From Robiginitomaculum_A sp036478535 (GTDB taxonomy: Bacteria > Pseudomonadota > Alphaproteobacteria > Caulobacterales > Maricaulaceae): a DNA stretch of 64,000 nucleotides. This document shows positions 16,777 through 25,868 of this stretch, one piece after another. The position numbers and the translations under genes were made by a program. Below the pieces are notes generated by a model. The model was given only the letters and a program-made list of their open reading frames with translations. It searched no databases and was not told the origin of the DNA. The stretch is taken from contig OZ245059.1 of assembly GCA_965224735.1 (NCBI GenBank), positions 124,001 to 188,000 of the forward strand. Direction: 5' to 3'. Within the stretch, counting starts at the first letter, position 1. Each line of letters opens with the position of its first letter.

Positions 16777-18490
16777 TTTCTGCTTTCATTCCTGCTTTCA
16801 TTCCCATGCAAAGTTTAAGGCGTAAAATGCCGAGTTCAACTTTATCTCCTTTTGAATAATTTGTGCCTTTAATAACTTCAAGTGGCTGCATACAAAGGCC
16901 ATTTTTTTGAAACATTTCGCTTAGTTTTTTCGCGTATTGCTTTGTTGTTTCGCGAGCATAATCAAGGATAATAAAATCGCCAATTCCGAGCTGAAAATTA
17001 GTTATGTCTTCATCTTCCTTTCCAACAATTATGTGTGTTCCAAGACGGTAAACCAGACTAGGCTCGCTATAATGAGGGGAAAAAACTTTTTGTTTAACAC
17101 TATAGTTATAGCTATTAAGTGCTGTTTTTACTTGGTCTGTAACGCGTAAATCTACTAGGCTTGGCATGATAAATTGATAAGCAGATACATAAAGTATAAT
17201 CGCTGAAAGGCTTGCTGTTATCATGGCAAGCTTGATTTTTCCGCCCCATAAATTAATGACGGCTAAGAGGGATAAAATGATCACAAGACCAAGCACGGCA
17301 AAACTCCATGTTGGGAAATTGCCATAATATGATTGAGCGAATAAAATACCGCCCGCAAGCGCAATGCTAATTACCAAATAAAAGGCCGAACTAACCCGCC
17401 GCAAAATGGAAAATTCTTTTACGTGGCTTAGGGTGAGTATCGACGCGCCGCACAGAAGAGCAAGTGCTGGGTAAACGGGTAGGATGTAATGAGGTAGCTT
17501 TGTTGGTGTGAATTCAAGCAGGAGCCAAAACGGCAATATCCATGCAAGCAAAAGCCGGGCTGCGCCAGCGACAGGCGTGTCCTTCAAAGCTTTGTTTTTA
17601 GCCGCGCGAAAAGCAAATGCTAGCCCTGGCAAAAGGACCAAGGACCCAGGCCAAAAGGTTATCCAAACAGCGAGGCTATAATAACCAGGCACGCCGCCAT
17701 GGCGCTCTTGTCCGTCTTTTAGTTTTGAGACTAGGTCGCCCCCTATGGCATCTGTAAAAAACGCTCCATCCGTTGCTTGCCAGATCAAAATACCCCACGG
17801 TAATATGATGGCCAAAAATAAAAGCGGACCCGCAAAGAAAAGTAACGGCTTTAACCAAGCGCCTTTGCGCTCCCATATAAGCAGACAAATTATTGTAAGG
17901 ATAACCACGATTGGCAGTAGTGGCCCTTTGATCATCACGGCGCATCCCAGTGCAAACCAAAATAACACTGCAGCGCACCTGCCTTTATTGTCTGGCGCGT
18001 GATTGCGTAAATGCCCAAGACTAGCCAAGGTTAGAGCCGAGAACCCGCACAAAAGCGCATCGGTTTTAGCAATATGGGCTTCAAACACAAAAATCATGCT
18101 TACCGCTAATAAACCCGCCCCGATAAATGCCACCTCGCGCCCGAGCATCCGCGTTCCGCCCCAATAGGTTGCCAATATGGCAAGGAGTGCGGCCAGTACC
18201 GAGGGCAGACGATGAGCCCATATGGGTCGTTTGTTTACATCAGAGAGCATATTAACGCTTGCGGCTTGAGCCCAATATGCCCCTGCGGGCTTTTTATTGC
18301 GCGCACGGTCTTGAAAACGAATATTGACATAATCTCCTGTTTCAATCATTTGTACTGTAGCTTGGGCATAGCGCGCTTCATCCCGATCAATCACGGGCAT
18401 ATTAGCAAGGCCAGGCAGGGCTATTATCAGCACCAAAATGGCTAGTAATGCCATATCAATAAGGCGGCGTTTGTATTGCTTTACTTTCAC
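16727..18490 (-). CDS. GT39-type glycosyltransferase, ArnT-like membrane protein
   Basis: 587 residues. The first periplasmic loop begins with NMPVIDRDEARYAQATVQMI near residue 30; the DRDE acidic motif binds the polyprenyl-phosphate sugar in ArnT and PMT enzymes. RNKKPAGAYWAQA near residue 65 is also conserved. At least ten hydrophobic segments follow up to residue about 450, then a C-terminal soluble domain. Such enzymes transfer a sugar from undecaprenyl phosphate to lipid A or another exported acceptor. A divergent GT2 of the dolichol-phosphate-mannose-synthase type (18586-19320) may make the donor. The last 20 residues contain a short KAGMKAEI repeat. Confidence 0.88.
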   Translation of the reverse strand: MKVKQYKRRLIDMALLAILVLIIALPGLANMPVIDRDEARYAQATVQMIETGDYVNIRFQDRARNKKPAGAYWAQAASVNMLSDVNKRPIWAHRLPSVLAALLAILATYWGGTRMLGREVAFIGAGLLAVSMIFVFEAHIAKTDALLCGFSALTLASLGHLRNHAPDNKGRCAAVLFWFALGCAVMIKGPLLPIVVILTIICLLIWERKGAWLKPLLFFAGPLLFLAIILPWGILIWQATDGAFFTDAIGGDLVSKLKDGQERHGGVPGYYSLAVWITFWPGSLVLLPGLAFAFRAAKNKALKDTPVAGAARLLLAWILPFWLLLEFTPTKLPHYILPVYPALALLCGASILTLSHVKEFSILRRVSSAFYLVISIALAGGILFAQSYYGNFPTWSFAVLGLVIILSLLAVINLWGGKIKLAMITASLSAIILYVSAYQFIMPSLVDLRVTDQVKTALNSYNYSVKQKVFSPHYSEPSLVYRLGTHIIVGKEDEDITNFQLGIGDFIILDYARETTKQYAKKLSEMFQKNGLCMQPLEVIKGTNYSKGDKVELGILRLKLCMGMKAGMKAEIKPSKLSEKQSTKPVP

Positions 18491-18585
18491 GTATTTGTCT
18501 TAGACCTTACGCAATTCTCATACAACTGATATTGCGAAAGAACGGGCGCCGTGTCACAAAGAGAAAAAATTAGAGAACTGAGTCT

Positions 18586-19320
18586 ATGGTAAAACCCGAT
18601 ATAAAATACAGTGTTGTCGTTCCCGTTTATAATGAGGAAGAAAATGTCACACAGCTCACCGAAGAAATCGCAACCGTTATGGACGGGCTTGCCTATGAGA
18701 TGATTTTTATTGATGATAATTCTACGGATGATACGCTCAAAGTGCTTAAAATGCTCAAGACTATTCATTCTGCTTTGCGCGTTTTGCATCATAATGACAA
18801 TGCAGGGCAAAGCCGCGGTGTGCGATCGGGTATATTGGCGGCGAGGGGCGTGTTTATCGCAACGCTGGATGGAGACGGGCAGAACGACCCAGCCGATGTG
18901 CCAAATTTGATAAAACAAATCACCCGTAAAGACGCCCCTGAAAATCTGGCGCTTGTGGGCGGGCGGCGCGCTAAGCGCAAAGATACGTGGGCGAAAAAAG
19001 TTGGCTCGCGTTTTGGTAATGGCGTGCGCAAATGGCTGCTTAAGGACGAAGCAGATGATACGGGCTGCGGTCTGAAGGTCTTTCGCCGCAGTGCGTTTTT
19101 ACGTCTTCCTTATTTTGATCATATTCACCGCTATATTCCCGCGCTTATGTTGCGTGAGGGTTATGCAATTGAGTTTTGCGATGTCAGCCATCGCAACCGT
19201 GAATTTGGCGTATCAAAATACACGAATTTTGGTAGGCTTATTGTTTCAATCGCAGATTTGCGCGGCGTTATGTGGCTACGCCGCCGTGCTCGCAATCCAG
19301 GCAAGGTGGAGGAGATTTAG
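18586..19320 (+). CDS. Family 2 glycosyltransferase, DPM1/ArnC-like
   Basis: 244 residues. SVVVPVYNEEENVTQLTEEI at the start, FIDDNSTDDT near residue 41, LDGDGQNDP near 92 and VGGRRAKRKD near 123 identify the polyprenyl-phosphate sugar synthase branch of GT2. Downstream, ADDTGCGLKVFRRSAFL and HRNREFGVSKYTNFGRL are typical of ArnC/DPM1 members. Unlike ArnC it lacks the C-terminal transmembrane helices. It probably charges undecaprenyl phosphate with a hexose for the divergent GT39 enzyme 95 bp away. A TTG-started YaiI gene follows after 3 bp. Confidence 0.87.
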   Translation: MVKPDIKYSVVVPVYNEEENVTQLTEEIATVMDGLAYEMIFIDDNSTDDTLKVLKMLKTIHSALRVLHHNDNAGQSRGVRSGILAARGVFIATLDGDGQNDPADVPNLIKQITRKDAPENLALVGGRRAKRKDTWAKKVGSRFGNGVRKWLLKDEADDTGCGLKVFRRSAFLRLPYFDHIHRYIPALMLREGYAIEFCDVSHRNREFGVSKYTNFGRLIVSIADLRGVMWLRRRARNPGKVEEI

Positions 19321-19323
19321 GCT

Positions 19324-19788
19324 TTGAGTGAAACGCTAACAATTTATATTGATGCTGATGCGTGCCCCGTGCGCGAGGAGGTTTACAAAGTTAGTCTACG
19401 CCACATTGTGCCCATTATCATTGTCAGTAACAGCTATATACGCATCCCTGAGCACCCTCTTATAACGCGTATGATTGTCAGCAATAGTTTTGATGCAGCC
19501 GATGATTATATTGCAGAGCGGGCAGGGGTAAATGCTGTTGTCATCACCGCCGATATATTGCTCGCGGATCGGTGCATTAAAGCGGGTGCCAAAGTTATTG
19601 GTCCCAATGGCAAAGCCTTCACCCCAGACAATATCGGATCCGCCAAAGCCACTCGTGCCATGATGGACGATATGAGAGCGGGCTCAATAGGCGAAAACAT
19701 AGGCGGCCCCAAACCTTTCTCCCCCGCAGATAGGTCACGTTTCTTGCAGGCATTACACGAAACATTGGTGCAAATGAAACGGGAATAG
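19324..19788 (+). CDS. YaiI/YqxD family protein (DUF188)
   Basis: 154 residues starting at TTG 19324, with GGAGG about 12 bases upstream at the end of the previous gene. YIDADACPVREEVYKV near the start, FDAADDYIAERA near residue 57 and VITADILLADRCIKAGA near 75 define DUF188, a PIN-like fold with clustered Asp residues, so a nuclease activity is plausible but unproven. It is translationally close to the GT2 gene and probably co-transcribed. Confidence 0.9.
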   Translation: MSETLTIYIDADACPVREEVYKVSLRHIVPIIIVSNSYIRIPEHPLITRMIVSNSFDAADDYIAERAGVNAVVITADILLADRCIKAGAKVIGPNGKAFTPDNIGSAKATRAMMDDMRAGSIGENIGGPKPFSPADRSRFLQALHETLVQMKRE

Positions 19789-19864
19789 TTGTAGTAGGGG
19801 GCTTGTAAAAAAGCATGATGGGTAATTTTCTATCGCGGTATAGATATTATTGACTCTGTCACTC

Positions 19865-22159
19865 CTAGGTAAAAATCCCCTCTTTCATGCAAAAATCTTT
19901 CACGATGTCTCTTAGGGAATTCATGTCGGCTTTTGAGGTTAGGAGGGGCTCTATTAGCTGTGCGAGCTTGCCCGCGTCTAGGGCTAGGATGGCGCTTTTG
20001 ACGGGGCCTATGCCTGCGGCGGGCATGGAGAGGTTCTCATAACCCAAAGCAATAAGGCAGATGGCTTCCATAGGCGCACCCGAAAGTTCACCGCATAGGG
20101 TGAGGGGGGTTTTGCTGTTGCGGCAATGGTCGGCGATAAATTTAAGTAAAGATAATGAGGCTGGGTGGAGCCCGTCATAACGACCTGCAACGCGCGGGTT
20201 ATCACGGTCTGCCGCGAAGAAAAATTGCAAGAGATCATTAGCGCCCACAGAGACAAAATCAGTATGAACGCAAATGGCGTCAATTTGCCAAGCAAGAGAT
20301 GGAGTTTCAAGCATAATACCGACTTCAAGTTTTTTGGGTGGCGCTACGCCGAGTTTTTTTGCGCGGTTTTGTTCTTTCGCCAACAGTGCCTTCGCCTGAA
20401 TAAACTCGCTTACGGTTGAAACCATCGGAAACATAAGACGTAAATGTCGCTTAGAACCTGCGCTTAAAAGTGCGCGTAATTGATAACGTAGCATTGCGGG
20501 TCTATCGAGGCCAATGCGAATGGCACGCCAACCAATAGCTGGGTTTTCTTCTGGAATAGGCTCTGCGTAGGGCAGAATTTTATCGCCGCCCAAATCCAAA
20601 GTTCTAAAGGTCACAGGGCGATCTGTGCATGCGTCAAGCACCTCACGGTAAAGGTCTATCTGGTCTTTAAGGCTCGGCATGGATTTGGAAACCATGAACT
20701 GAAATTCCGTCCGAAACAACCCAATGCCGTCCGCGCCAGCATTATCTAACCCTGGGAGGTCTACCCGCAGCCCTGCATTGAGCAACAATTTTACTTTGCG
20801 TCCGTCTTGAGTGACGGTTGCAAGCTTCTTTTGCTCGTTAAACGCTTTGGAAAGCGCGCTTTGTAGGCCAATTCGTACCTTGAACCTTTCAATATCATCA
20901 GTGTTTGGCCTAATATGAATTTTGCCAAGTTCTCCGTCGAGCAAAATCGTTTCGCCTGCCTCGACTCTGTCCAAAATGCCTAGAGCATTACCAACAAGAG
21001 GAATGCCGAGCGTGCGGCAAATAATCGTTGCATGAGCTGTTTTTGCGCCTTCTTCCAGAACAACCCCGTTTAAATCTTCGTGATTATAGTCAAGAATTTC
21101 AGCAGGGCCGAGATTGCGCGCAAAGATAATGCCGCCCTTGGGTACTTGTCGTGCACCAGGTGTTAGGTTCTCCCCGTATAATGAACGCAGCATACGGTTG
21201 GCCAAATCTTCCAAATCATGTAAACGGGCGCGCAGATAAGGATCGCGCGCTTTAAGCATACGAGCGCGATGTTCGTTACGAACACGCTCGACAGCAGCCT
21301 CTGCTGTGAGGCCAGAATTCACGGCTTCCCTAAGGCGCTCAACCCATTTGCGGTCATAAGCAAACATACGGTAGCTCTCGAAAATATCTTTGGAGGCACG
21401 CGAGAGCGTTGCCGATTCCCCGCTTACCATAGCATCTACAGAGCTCCGTAAATGGGTGATGGCTGCGTTCATGCGGGTTTCTTCTGCGCCAACGTCCCGC
21501 GCGATCATCCTCCCGGCCATAACCGGGGGCACATGCAGGTAAGCTATGCCCTTGGAGAGCCCCTTCCCAAAGGGCTCACCATTAATAGTTTCAGGCTTGG
21601 ACGGGGTAAGATGGATGCCCTTTAGACGCGTTTCTGGCCCGCCCGCGCGTGCGTCTTCAATAGCTATTTCAGCAAGGATAGTCGCAACCGTTAGAAGTGT
21701 CTCTATTTCGTTTTCGGTAAAACGGCGCGATTTTTTGCTTTGAACAACTAAGACACCAAGATTACGTCCGCCGCGTAGTAAAGGCACGCCAAGGAACGAG
21801 TTGTAGGGATTTTCGCCCGTCTCTGGCCGAAAGGCAAAATGGGGATGCTCAGGCGCGTTGGCAAGGTTTAGCAGCCTTGCTTTTTGTGCAACGCGTCCCA
21901 CTAAACCTTCGCCAATGGCAAGGCGAGTTTGGTGTACGGCGCTTTGCTTCAAGCCCTTGGTTGCACACAGCTCCAGATCATCTCCAGAACGCAAATAAAT
22001 AGAGGCTACATTGACTTTCATAGAACTAGCAATGAGTTTTGCAAATTGGTCAAGCCGTTCTTGCACCCCGGATTCGGTTGCCATAAGCGTGCGAATACGC
22101 TTTAAAAGACCCGCTTTATGGTCTGATTTTCCACGGCTTATATTTCCAAGTAATTTCAT
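19865..22159 (-). CDS. ptsP: PEP-protein phosphotransferase of the nitrogen PTS (EI-Ntr)
   Basis: 764 residues. An N-terminal GAF domain (about 20-165) senses small molecules, followed by PEP-utilising enzyme I domains. The phosphorylated His is in TAHATIICRTLGIP near residue 383. GIGLFRTEFQFMVS (near 487), TFRTLDLGGDK (near 525) and NPAIGWRAIRIGLDRP (near 545) bind PEP, and LTLCGELSGAPM (near 705) is at the C-terminus. The enzyme passes phosphate to NPr and EIIA-Ntr, controlling potassium, nitrogen and stringent responses. It lies directly downstream of lysC with no intergenic base, the common alphaproteobacterial arrangement. Confidence 0.96.
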   Translation of the reverse strand: MKLLGNISRGKSDHKAGLLKRIRTLMATESGVQERLDQFAKLIASSMKVNVASIYLRSGDDLELCATKGLKQSAVHQTRLAIGEGLVGRVAQKARLLNLANAPEHPHFAFRPETGENPYNSFLGVPLLRGGRNLGVLVVQSKKSRRFTENEIETLLTVATILAEIAIEDARAGGPETRLKGIHLTPSKPETINGEPFGKGLSKGIAYLHVPPVMAGRMIARDVGAEETRMNAAITHLRSSVDAMVSGESATLSRASKDIFESYRMFAYDRKWVERLREAVNSGLTAEAAVERVRNEHRARMLKARDPYLRARLHDLEDLANRMLRSLYGENLTPGARQVPKGGIIFARNLGPAEILDYNHEDLNGVVLEEGAKTAHATIICRTLGIPLVGNALGILDRVEAGETILLDGELGKIHIRPNTDDIERFKVRIGLQSALSKAFNEQKKLATVTQDGRKVKLLLNAGLRVDLPGLDNAGADGIGLFRTEFQFMVSKSMPSLKDQIDLYREVLDACTDRPVTFRTLDLGGDKILPYAEPIPEENPAIGWRAIRIGLDRPAMLRYQLRALLSAGSKRHLRLMFPMVSTVSEFIQAKALLAKEQNRAKKLGVAPPKKLEVGIMLETPSLAWQIDAICVHTDFVSVGANDLLQFFFAADRDNPRVAGRYDGLHPASLSLLKFIADHCRNSKTPLTLCGELSGAPMEAICLIALGYENLSMPAAGIGPVKSAILALDAGKLAQLIEPLLTSKADMNSLRDIVKDFCMKEGIFT

Positions 22160-23407
22160 TTATGCGTTTTCAAGATCAAAGGCGCCATGGAGGGCGCGCA
22201 CAGCCAGCTCGGTTTGGTCGCTATCAATTAGCACGCTTATTTTAATCTCTGATGTGGCAATAACTTCAATATTGATGCCTCTCTTTGCAAGTGCTTCAAA
22301 CATAGTATGAGCAACGCCTGTATGCGAGCGCATACCAATGCCAACAACAGAAATTTTACTGACTTTTCCATTTGTCAAAATTTCCTCAAACCCGATCTGA
22401 GTTTGGTTTTTTTCGAGTGCAATTTTTGCTTTTTTAAGGTCGCTCTGTCCAACTGTAAACACCAAATTGGCCTTACTCTCTCGCACCGATGAGCCTTGTA
22501 CAATCATATCTACAATGACATTGGCCTTACTCATTACTTCTGTGATGTGCGCTACAATCCCTGGTTTGTCCTCAAGGCGTAGTAAAGATATTTGTGCTTC
22601 ATCACGGCTATAAGCAACGCCGCTCACAACTTTTTTTTCCATGGTTTCTTCCTCCGCACAGACAATCGTGCCAGGGTTAGGCGTGTCTGCATCTACAAAA
22701 CTTGTTAACACCCGAATGGGCAAATTATTATTCATGGCAAGTTCCACAGAGCGTGTCTGGAGAACTTTTGCGCCTTGTGAAGCTAGTTCAAGCATTTCCT
22801 CAAACACAATCCTGTCTAGTCGCTTGGCATTTGGCACGATGCGCGGGTCTGCGGTGTAGACCCCATCAACATCAGTATAGATATCGCATCTATCAGCTTT
22901 TAGCGCTACAGCCAGAGCCACTGCCGATGTATCAGATCCGCCCCGTCCCAAGGTCGAAACACGCCCCGCAGGGCTAATGCCTTGAAAGCCTGCAACAACG
23001 CCCACATGGCCGTTCTTAAGGCTTTCATTAAAAGCGGTTGTTTCAATATCTTTAATGCGGGCAGAGGCGTGGGCTCCGTCCGTTTGCAACGGGATTTGCC
23101 AACCTTGCCAAGAGCGAGCGCTTACCCCAAGGCGCCGTAGCGCAATCGCCAATAGCCCGCTGGTCACTTGCTCACCTGACGAGACAATTGTGTCATACTC
23201 ATCATCAATGGCTCCGCCAATATCGCTATCGCTTGAGAGAGCATCGACAAAACCAACAAGGCGGTTGGTTTGCCCTGACATAGCAGAGACAACAACGGCG
23301 ATTTGATGCCCGCTTGAGGCCTCTTGTGCGACGAGCGTTGCCACGTGGCGAATCCTATCGAGATTCGCCACGGAGGTGCCGCCAAATTTCATAACGATGC
23401 GTGCCAT
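22160..23407 (-). CDS. lysC: Aspartate kinase
   Basis: First step of the aspartate pathway to lysine, threonine and methionine. 415 residues with the N-terminal kinase signature IVMKFGGTSVANLDRIRHVA, GRGGSDTSAVALAVALKADRCDIYTDVDGV near residue 155, and two C-terminal ACT domains (from about 265 and 345) that bind allosteric amino acids. No lysine riboswitch fits in the 50 bp before it, so regulation is probably by feedback on the enzyme. ptsP begins immediately after the stop codon; ubiG is divergent. Confidence 0.97.
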   Translation of the reverse strand: MARIVMKFGGTSVANLDRIRHVATLVAQEASSGHQIAVVVSAMSGQTNRLVGFVDALSSDSDIGGAIDDEYDTIVSSGEQVTSGLLAIALRRLGVSARSWQGWQIPLQTDGAHASARIKDIETTAFNESLKNGHVGVVAGFQGISPAGRVSTLGRGGSDTSAVALAVALKADRCDIYTDVDGVYTADPRIVPNAKRLDRIVFEEMLELASQGAKVLQTRSVELAMNNNLPIRVLTSFVDADTPNPGTIVCAEEETMEKKVVSGVAYSRDEAQISLLRLEDKPGIVAHITEVMSKANVIVDMIVQGSSVRESKANLVFTVGQSDLKKAKIALEKNQTQIGFEEILTNGKVSKISVVGIGMRSHTGVAHTMFEALAKRGINIEVIATSEIKISVLIDSDQTELAVRALHGAFDLENA

Positions 23408-23457
23408 TTTGCCTCTTTGTTTATCCTTATAGTTTCCTTATAAGGTAATGAGAGAAA

Positions 23458-24234
23458 ATGAAAGATGGTTTTATGAGCAATACCGCCCCTAATCATATTA
23501 AAAGCGTAAGTGTTGATCCCGAAGAAATGGCGCATTTTGCGGCTATGGCCGATGAGTGGTGGGATCCAAGCGGAAAGTTTAAACCACTTCATATTATGAA
23601 CGGGTGCCGTACGGAGTTTGTCAAGGAGCAAATTTGTGAGCATTTCATGCGTGATCCAAATGCAGAACTGCCGTTTAAAGGTCTTAGTATTTTAGATATT
23701 GGCTGCGGGGGCGGGCTGTTGTGCGAGCCAATGGCGCGGATGGGGGCTAAGGTTACGGGCATCGATGCGTTGAAGAAAAACGTTAAAACCGCGCAAGTGC
23801 ATGCAGATGAAGCTGGCCTAGATATCAATTACCAATACGGCACCGTAGAAAGCATGGTTGCAGACAAACTAAAACCTTACGACGTAGTTCTGAACATGGA
23901 AGTCATAGAGCATGTCAACAATCCTGCAAATTTTATGAAGGATTGCGCCCATATGGTAAGGGGTGGTGGCATGCTGTTTTGCTCGACGATTAACCGCACT
24001 GCCAAAGCGTTTTGGCTTGCGATTTTTGGCGCAGAATATGTGATGAAATGGCTACCCGTCGGCACCCACCAATACAATAAATTTATCACTCCTCCTGCAC
24101 TCATTCGCATGCTTAAAGATGCGGGACTCGCCCCCAATGCCCCCCAAGGCATGACCTTTAATCCCCTAAACCAAACCTGGAAAATTAGCGATGATACGGG
24201 CGTGAATTATGTGGTTACATCGGTGAAAGAGTAG
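23458..24234 (+). CDS. ubiG: Ubiquinone biosynthesis O-methyltransferase UbiG
   Basis: Performs both O-methylations of the ubiquinone ring. 258 residues from ATG 23458 with GAGAG upstream; ATG 23473 (MSNTAP) is an alternative. The leader DPEEMAHFAAMADEWWDPSGKF is diagnostic of UbiG. The AdoMet motif LDIGCGGGLLCEPMARMGAKV is near residue 82, and LNMEVIEHVNNP near 150. C-terminal QGMTFNPLNQTWKISDDTGVNY is also conserved. Divergent from lysC, monocistronic by position. Confidence 0.96.
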   Translation: MKDGFMSNTAPNHIKSVSVDPEEMAHFAAMADEWWDPSGKFKPLHIMNGCRTEFVKEQICEHFMRDPNAELPFKGLSILDIGCGGGLLCEPMARMGAKVTGIDALKKNVKTAQVHADEAGLDINYQYGTVESMVADKLKPYDVVLNMEVIEHVNNPANFMKDCAHMVRGGGMLFCSTINRTAKAFWLAIFGAEYVMKWLPVGTHQYNKFITPPALIRMLKDAGLAPNAPQGMTFNPLNQTWKISDDTGVNYVVTSVKE

Positions 24235-24352
24235 AGGCCTCTATTTTGAAGATAAAGACAAACACCAATATATCAATCTTGCCAACTATGTGACTTAAAG
24301 AATCTCTGAACAACTCTTTGCGTTTTGTGTTATAGTTTGAGGTATTGATTGG

Positions 24353-24528
24353 GTGGACCAGCAAAACAAGAAAAGCCTCAAGAGTAAAACGGCTATGGCA
24401 CAGCATATGAAAACAAGCCGCCAAGCCCTAGATAGACTGCTCGACCCTCAAATGTTGGCGTTACACTCTCCACCATGCAAAAGGCCGCATTTGCGGTCGG
24501 TAGAACGCTACGCTTGGAATTGCTTTGA
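24353..24528 (+). pseudogene. Frameshifted fragment of an XRE/HigA-like antitoxin-type regulator
   Basis: The first frame (GTG 24353) reads KTAMAQHMKTSRQALDRLLDP, the helix-turn-helix of a small XRE regulator family often found as antitoxins. After about 24449 the family continuation (NVGVTLSTMQKAAFAVGRTL and LRLELL, stop TGA 24526-24528) lies in the +1 frame. One missing base near 24448 explains this. The usual N-terminal 40 residues are also absent. It is therefore a decayed fragment. No toxin gene is recognisable next to it. Confidence 0.72.
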
Positions 24529-24846
24529 TACTTCCACCCCATAATTGACCTAAAATCAACATGGCTGTAAATATCTTACACAACAGAGAATAATCACAGA
24601 ACTAAAGTTTGTCCGAAAATACACCTTCAAGGGAACTGGGCCTTCTTAGGGGGCGAAGTGTAGCGTAGAACTGCGTAGCAGTTGACAATGCCTGATCTCC
24701 TCTTTGCCGAGACCAGACAACACAAAATAATAGCTTAAGTCACTGTCCTAATAATGGGGGACACCTTAATTATTGGGAAGGGTTGTTTTTAAAAAAAATA
24801 CCTTATATACAAGTTTCAACACATAATGATTATATTGAGGAAATTC
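24529..24846. other. Non-coding, decayed DNA
   Basis: No gene, RNA or terminal inverted repeat seen. The stretch between ubiG and the lipoprotein gene contains the antitoxin fragment and no other recognisable reading frame, and looks like relic accessory DNA. An AT-rich tract at 24787-24840 may hold the promoter of the lipoprotein gene. Confidence 0.45.
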
Positions 24847-25546
24847 ATGAAACTAAAAATAGCCATGGTCGCTTATCTTGTTTTTAGCTTAGGCGCTTGT
24901 GCAACAACAGCCCCCTACACCAGTGGAAAGCGCGACAATCAATCAGTTGAAATTCTCAAATGTTGAAGTGAATTTTTCTGAGGACAGATCAATACCAGAA
25001 GTTTATGATAAGGCAGTAAAATCCCTTATTGATGGTGAAGATGGTAAAAACTCAATGGCTGCCACGGCTTTTCAAAAATATGTTGATGCAAATGGTGGTG
25101 CCGGTAACGAAGACGATCAACTCGCTGAGCGTTACCTTGAATACAGAATTGGCGAAGAGGTAAAATCGGGATTATCGGCATCATTAAACGGCACAAACCC
25201 AATAGATATAATTATCAAAATTGACCAAGTCCAAACTCCCAATCCAGCTACAATGTTTTTGATTGGTGAGATTAAAAGCATCCGTTACGATTTGGATATC
25301 GTTGATAGTGAAACTAAAGACGTGATCATTGATTTTACAAAGCCATCTACTCCTTTTGTAGCAAAAAGCGCAGGAGCTGGGGGTGGCCTATTGGGAATGG
25401 CATTACGTATAGGTAAAAATACAAAAATAACTGATTTAGAGCAACTTGCTACAGCTGTGTCTAATGAGGTGCGCCAAATTTTACTAGGACCAGTTGTGAA
25501 TACAAGTGTTCTTGATAAAATTCGTGTTGCAGACAAGAAAAAATAG
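24847..25546 (+). pseudogene. Lipoprotein gene split by a one-base frameshift in a C run
   Basis: ATG 24847 begins a perfect lipoprotein signal (MKLKIAMVAYLVFSLGAC, lipobox LGAC) preceded by GAGGAAA. That frame closes at 24964-24966. A second frame, open from about 24899 to 25546, carries the mature part: SATINQLKFSNVEVNFSEDRS, a DUF-like beta-rich domain with IIIKIDQVQTPNP, and a C-terminal VSNEVRQILLGPVV. Removing one C from the run of five C at about 24910-24914 joins both parts into one 233-residue protein. So this is either a recent pseudogene, a phase-variable gene, or a sequencing error. I do not recognise the family. Confidence 0.72.
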
Positions 25547-25868
25547 TTTTTCCATATACCCGCTGACGTCTACTTCGGACGAGTACAATCAATTTTGTAC
25601 AAAAGGGAAAAGATCAAAAAACAAACTATCCAGCATTGGCGCTTGCACCCCAAGGGTATGCCCTCGCTAAGGCTCACAGCACAATACCGCAAAGCCGTCG
25701 CTTAATATCAATCAACAATAGATGAGCAAACTCTCGCTAAACTCAGGCTTAAATTTGGCTCATTTTATATGAAGACGGATAGCCGCGCGACCAATGGATT
25801 TTAGGAAAAACCACCAAAGGGAATAGAATTTTAAAGAAAAACTTTTAAGGCATATTTTGTATAGGCAG
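25547..25868. other. Gap without a recognisable gene
   Basis: No open frame of useful length in any direction. A short stretch near 25785-25835 encodes WILGKTTKGNRILKKNF in one frame, which could be a transposase relic, but I cannot assign it. The end of pspF is at 25869. Confidence 0.4.

Noticed and set aside
23408..23457. Lysine riboswitch before lysC
   Set aside because: Only 50 bp separate lysC from ubiG, too short for the aptamer.
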